DNA of 32,725 nucleotides from a virus, in the IMG/VR virus record IMGVR_UViG_3300050821_001764, positions 1 to 32,725 of that record; one strand, 5' to 3'. This document shows positions 30,155 to 32,725 of this stretch, piece after piece (positions within the stretch are counted from its first letter, which is position 1; each line of letters starts with the position of its first letter). Below the pieces are notes generated by a model, which saw nothing but the letters and a program-made list of their open reading frames with translations, was not told the origin of the DNA and did no database searches. The position numbers and the translations under genes are program-made.

Positions 30155-31453
30155 ATGGGCATAGGAACAGGCACTGCGGCGATTATTGGTGGAGTAGCGA
30201 GCGCTGGCGCTGGCATTGGCGGTGCAGCTATCTCGGCCAATGCGGCTGGCAATGCTGCGCAGGACCAGTCGCAGGCCGCTGAGCAGGCCGCACAGCTTCA
30301 ATATCAAGCATCACAGAATGCGCTTGGCTTTCAGGAGCAGGAATATAACCAGAATCAGCAGAACATGCAGCCCTGGTTGCAATCTGGCACGGGCGCGCTC
30401 ACCAACCTTGATTACCTCGCAGGCGTTTCGCCTCAATCGCCATCAGCATATGGCGCAGGCAGTCCGATTAATGTTAGCGGCACCAATCCTGCCAGCGTCG
30501 GTGCACCGGGTGTGGGCACTCCGCAAAACTATGGAGCTTCGCCTGCCGCTCAAGGCTCTGGCGCATTGCAAGGGATGCAGCTAACCAATCCTGGCGGATC
30601 ATCGCTTCCGCTGCCTTCTGGCAGCCCAGCGCTTACGCCTCAAGGCTACGGAGCTTCTCCCGCTGCTCAGGCGAGCGGTGCGGTGCGGCCCGCTGGTGCC
30701 AATCCTATCCCTACAGGCACCCCCGGAGGATCATCTCTCCCTCTTCCCGCGGGAAGCCCGGCACTCAGCGGCAATTATGGCGCATCACCGGCCGCACAGG
30801 CTGGCGGCGCTGCTCCTGCGGGTGCCGCGCCATCTGCTGGAGGATATGGCTCACTGCTGGCACCTTATCCGGGTCAATTCACCGCACCAACTGCGGCGCA
30901 AGCACTACAGGCTCCCGGCGAACAGGCCCAACTCCAGCTAGGCGAGCAAGCACTTCAGCAATCAGCGGCAGCTGGCGGGAATCTGCTTACCGGCGGCACA
31001 GCCGAAGCCCTCAACAATTACGCGCAGAATCTTGCGTCGACGAACTACCAGAACACCTATAACCAGGCCTACAACACATATTCCTCGAATTACAACCAGT
31101 ATGAGAACCAGCAGGCGAACGAGTACAACCGTTTAGCCTCTCTTGCGGGCGTAGGACAGACAGCAGCCAGCCAACTCGGAACCCTGGGACAAGGCGCATC
31201 GAATAACGTCTCGAGCAACCTATTGGGCACGGCGAGCGCGATCGGTGGCGATTACCAGAACGCCGCCGCCGCCAATGCCTCGGGCGTAGTCGGCGCGGCG
31301 AATGCTTATGGCGGAGCGATTGGCAATGCTGGAAACAGCATCTCGAACCTTGCGCTCCTGAGTCAGCTTGGCAATAACAGTGATCCCTGGGCCAACATTG
31401 ACCCGAATAGCCTCGGCAATTCCATCGCTGGAATGAATATAGGAAACAGCTAA
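30155..31453 (+). CDS. Gly/Ala/Asn-rich ejection-type virion protein
   Basis: 432 aa. The N-terminus IGTGTAAIIGGVASAGAGIGGAAISA is a hydrophobic glycine-zipper. LGFQEQEYNQNQQNMQPWLQSGTGALTNL is a common element of podophage internal virion proteins. The middle holds repeated GGSSLPLPSGSPAL and YGASPAAQ blocks, and the C-terminus is Asn/Tyr/Ala-rich. It fits a DNA-injection protein (P22 gp7/gp20-like place). Coupled by TAATG to the last gene. Confidence 0.65.
   Translation: MGIGTGTAAIIGGVASAGAGIGGAAISANAAGNAAQDQSQAAEQAAQLQYQASQNALGFQEQEYNQNQQNMQPWLQSGTGALTNLDYLAGVSPQSPSAYGAGSPINVSGTNPASVGAPGVGTPQNYGASPAAQGSGALQGMQLTNPGGSSLPLPSGSPALTPQGYGASPAAQASGAVRPAGANPIPTGTPGGSSLPLPAGSPALSGNYGASPAAQAGGAAPAGAAPSAGGYGSLLAPYPGQFTAPTAAQALQAPGEQAQLQLGEQALQQSAAAGGNLLTGGTAEALNNYAQNLASTNYQNTYNQAYNTYSSNYNQYENQQANEYNRLASLAGVGQTAASQLGTLGQGASNNVSSNLLGTASAIGGDYQNAAAANASGVVGAANAYGGAIGNAGNSISNLALLSQLGNNSDPWANIDPNSLGNSIAGMNIGNS
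30531..30820 (+). repeat. Imperfect coding repeats in ejection-type protein
   Basis: The peptide blocks YGASPAAQ (three copies) and PGGSSLPLPxGSPAL (two copies) alternate. The DNA copies near 30596-30637 and 30725-30768 differ at many synonymous sites, so the repeat is old and held by protein selection. Confidence 0.6.
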
Positions 31454-32725
31454 TGTCCAGTATCCCTCTTCCCGCCCTCGCAATCCAGCCTCCTCCGCAG
31501 CAGCCCAATCCCCTTGAGCAGTATGGGCGATTGCTCCAGCTCCGCAATATGCAGCAGGATCAGCCCTTGCAGCAGCAGCTTCTTCAGCAGCAGGTTCAGG
31601 AGGGCCAGCAGAATATCGCTGCCCGCCAAGCACTGAATCAAGCCTATTCTGGCGCTATTAGCAAGGACGAGAACGGCAATCCGACGATTGATGCCAATAA
31701 GCTAGCTCAGGGCTTGGCAAATGGCCCCGCTGCATACCAGACGCCTGCGGTGATGAAGGGGATTACTGACTTTCAGAAGAGTAGGCTGGATCTTCAGACC
31801 TCAGCCACCGACCTGCAGCAGAAGACTGCGGACCTTATCGGGAATGCGGCCGCAACGATCAAAGCAGCGAACTACGACGCTCCGCTGGCGCACAGCCTAT
31901 TGGATTCTCTGCCACCATCGCCGCAGCTAAACAATATACGCCAGCAAATCGACAATCCGCAGGCGCTGAAACAGTTGGTTGACTCGGCAATCATGAATTC
32001 TCCCAAGCAGCGCGAACTTGGGGCGCAGGAGCAGACCGCAGGAGCTCGCCAACTCACCGCGCAGACCGAGCAGGACAAGCTTAAGGCGCAGATGAACCCG
32101 CAAAGCTCGCTCTACGCTCCGTCTCCTGCATCGGTGGCGCTCGGAACAGCTCCCGGTGCCGCGCAGATTCAGGCTAATGAGGTGAAGCAGGCAGCCGTGA
32201 AGGCCGGCGCGGAAGAAGGCGCCCGTCTGCCCGGAGAATATGCGCTGAATGCGCAAAGGCAAGCCTTGTCACAGGGTGATCCTAATGCAGCAGGTCAGTT
32301 ATTGGTCAACGGAGATGCAACGCTGTCGGAATTGAAGGCTCGCGGCGCGACACCGGAATTCATCCAGCAGACGTTGAATGCAGCGCATAAGCTGAGCGGC
32401 GGACAATACAATGCTCAGGCGGCAGACTCTCAATTCCAGGTTGCCAAGTCGCCCGCCAACGTTGCGTTCTTTGGCTCTGCTAAGTCGCTGACAGACAAGG
32501 GCGGGACATTAGACCAGTTGTCGAATGCAGCAAAAAACATCCCCGGCGGCCTTATTCCCGCATTCAATAGCATTGCCGATTGGGAAAAGGCTGCTAGTGG
32601 CAGCGGACCAATCGCAAAATATGCCTCACTCGCTCTTGGTGTGGCTGACGACTATTCGAAGGTGATGGGCGGCGGTCAGGGAAGCGACACATCCCGGCAA
32701 CAGGCGCTACAGCTTGTCGGCGCGA
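31453..32725 (+). CDS. Second ejection-type virion protein (3' partial)
   Basis: About 424 residues, open at the right edge. It starts at ATG 31453 overlapping the previous stop. The N-terminus PLPALAIQPPPQQPNPLEQYGRLLQLRNMQQDQPLQQQLLQQQ is Gln/Pro-rich, followed by long helical, charged and Ala-rich stretches (RQLTAQTEQDKLKAQM, VKQAAVKAGAEEGARL). It is likely an internal DNA-ejection protein by position and composition; no enzymatic motif is visible in the part shown. Confidence 0.65.
   Translation, partial: MSSIPLPALAIQPPPQQPNPLEQYGRLLQLRNMQQDQPLQQQLLQQQVQEGQQNIAARQALNQAYSGAISKDENGNPTIDANKLAQGLANGPAAYQTPAVMKGITDFQKSRLDLQTSATDLQQKTADLIGNAAATIKAANYDAPLAHSLLDSLPPSPQLNNIRQQIDNPQALKQLVDSAIMNSPKQRELGAQEQTAGARQLTAQTEQDKLKAQMNPQSSLYAPSPASVALGTAPGAAQIQANEVKQAAVKAGAEEGARLPGEYALNAQRQALSQGDPNAAGQLLVNGDATLSELKARGATPEFIQQTLNAAHKLSGGQYNAQAADSQFQVAKSPANVAFFGSAKSLTDKGGTLDQLSNAAKNIPGGLIPAFNSIADWEKAASGSGPIAKYASLALGVADDYSKVMGGGQGSDTSRQQALQLVGA

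Noticed and set aside
31011-31547. 178-aa minus-strand ORF
   Set aside because: Arises from the repetitive Gly/Ala/Asn-rich coding strand; Arg/Cys/Gly-rich product without domain features.

Overview
The window is a nearly complete, strictly modular genome of a temperate tailed phage, read as free phage DNA or a prophage interior. The virion proteins resemble the short-tailed P22 type: a long portal with a Q-rich coiled-coil tail, a scaffold, a P22-coat-like capsid protein, gp4-like and gp10-like head completion proteins, and ejection-type proteins. A lipobox lipoprotein and signal-peptide proteins in the lysis area point to a Gram-negative-type host. A soil bacterium, possibly Acidobacteriota, is my guess from protein flavour and moderate GC; nothing in the window proves it. 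No ribosomal or housekeeping genes are present.

Layout. (1) 1-4519: end of the late operon. An open-ended gene with two glycosidase-like modules (tail/receptor enzyme) is followed by a lysozyme-like endolysin, an FN3-like secreted protein, a small membrane protein and a lipoprotein, and closes at a strong terminator. (2) 4543-5511, minus strand: a small secreted protein and two ribbon-helix-helix-like regulators, facing an operator-like inverted repeat. (3) 5607-6991: tyrosine integrase, an overlapping HTH gene and a complete tRNA-Arg(CCT). (4) 7048-15009: early operon of very tightly packed, mostly small genes, with two PD-(D/E)XK nucleases, a DUF1376-like replication protein, a short C5 DNA methyltransferase followed directly by a Vsr/DUF559-like nuclease, a seven-unit repeat protein and zinc-ribbon proteins. 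(5) 15010-17579: metallophosphoesterase, HNH nuclease and small proteins. (6) 17580-17964: a gene-free, highly structured stretch with paired operator-like dyads just before the packaging genes. (7) 17965-32725: terminase, portal, scaffold, capsid, head completion, tail fibre, an acyl carrier protein paired with a GNAT acyltransferase, and two ejection-type proteins, the last running off the right edge. In a circular map the right edge would continue, through genes not shown, into the left edge.

How it works together. Integrase, HTH and RHH proteins would govern lysogeny. The early operon would supply recombination, replication initiation, DNA methylation and nucleases. The late operon packages DNA (TerS-like/TerL/portal), builds the head and tail and lyses the cell. 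Points most worth a second look are the ACP-GNAT pair inside the virion operon, two multi-branched RNA-like elements and an aberrant class II tRNA-like element between capsid genes, the 385-nt structured region before terminase, the methyltransferase/Vsr-like pair and the tandem glycosidase gene.
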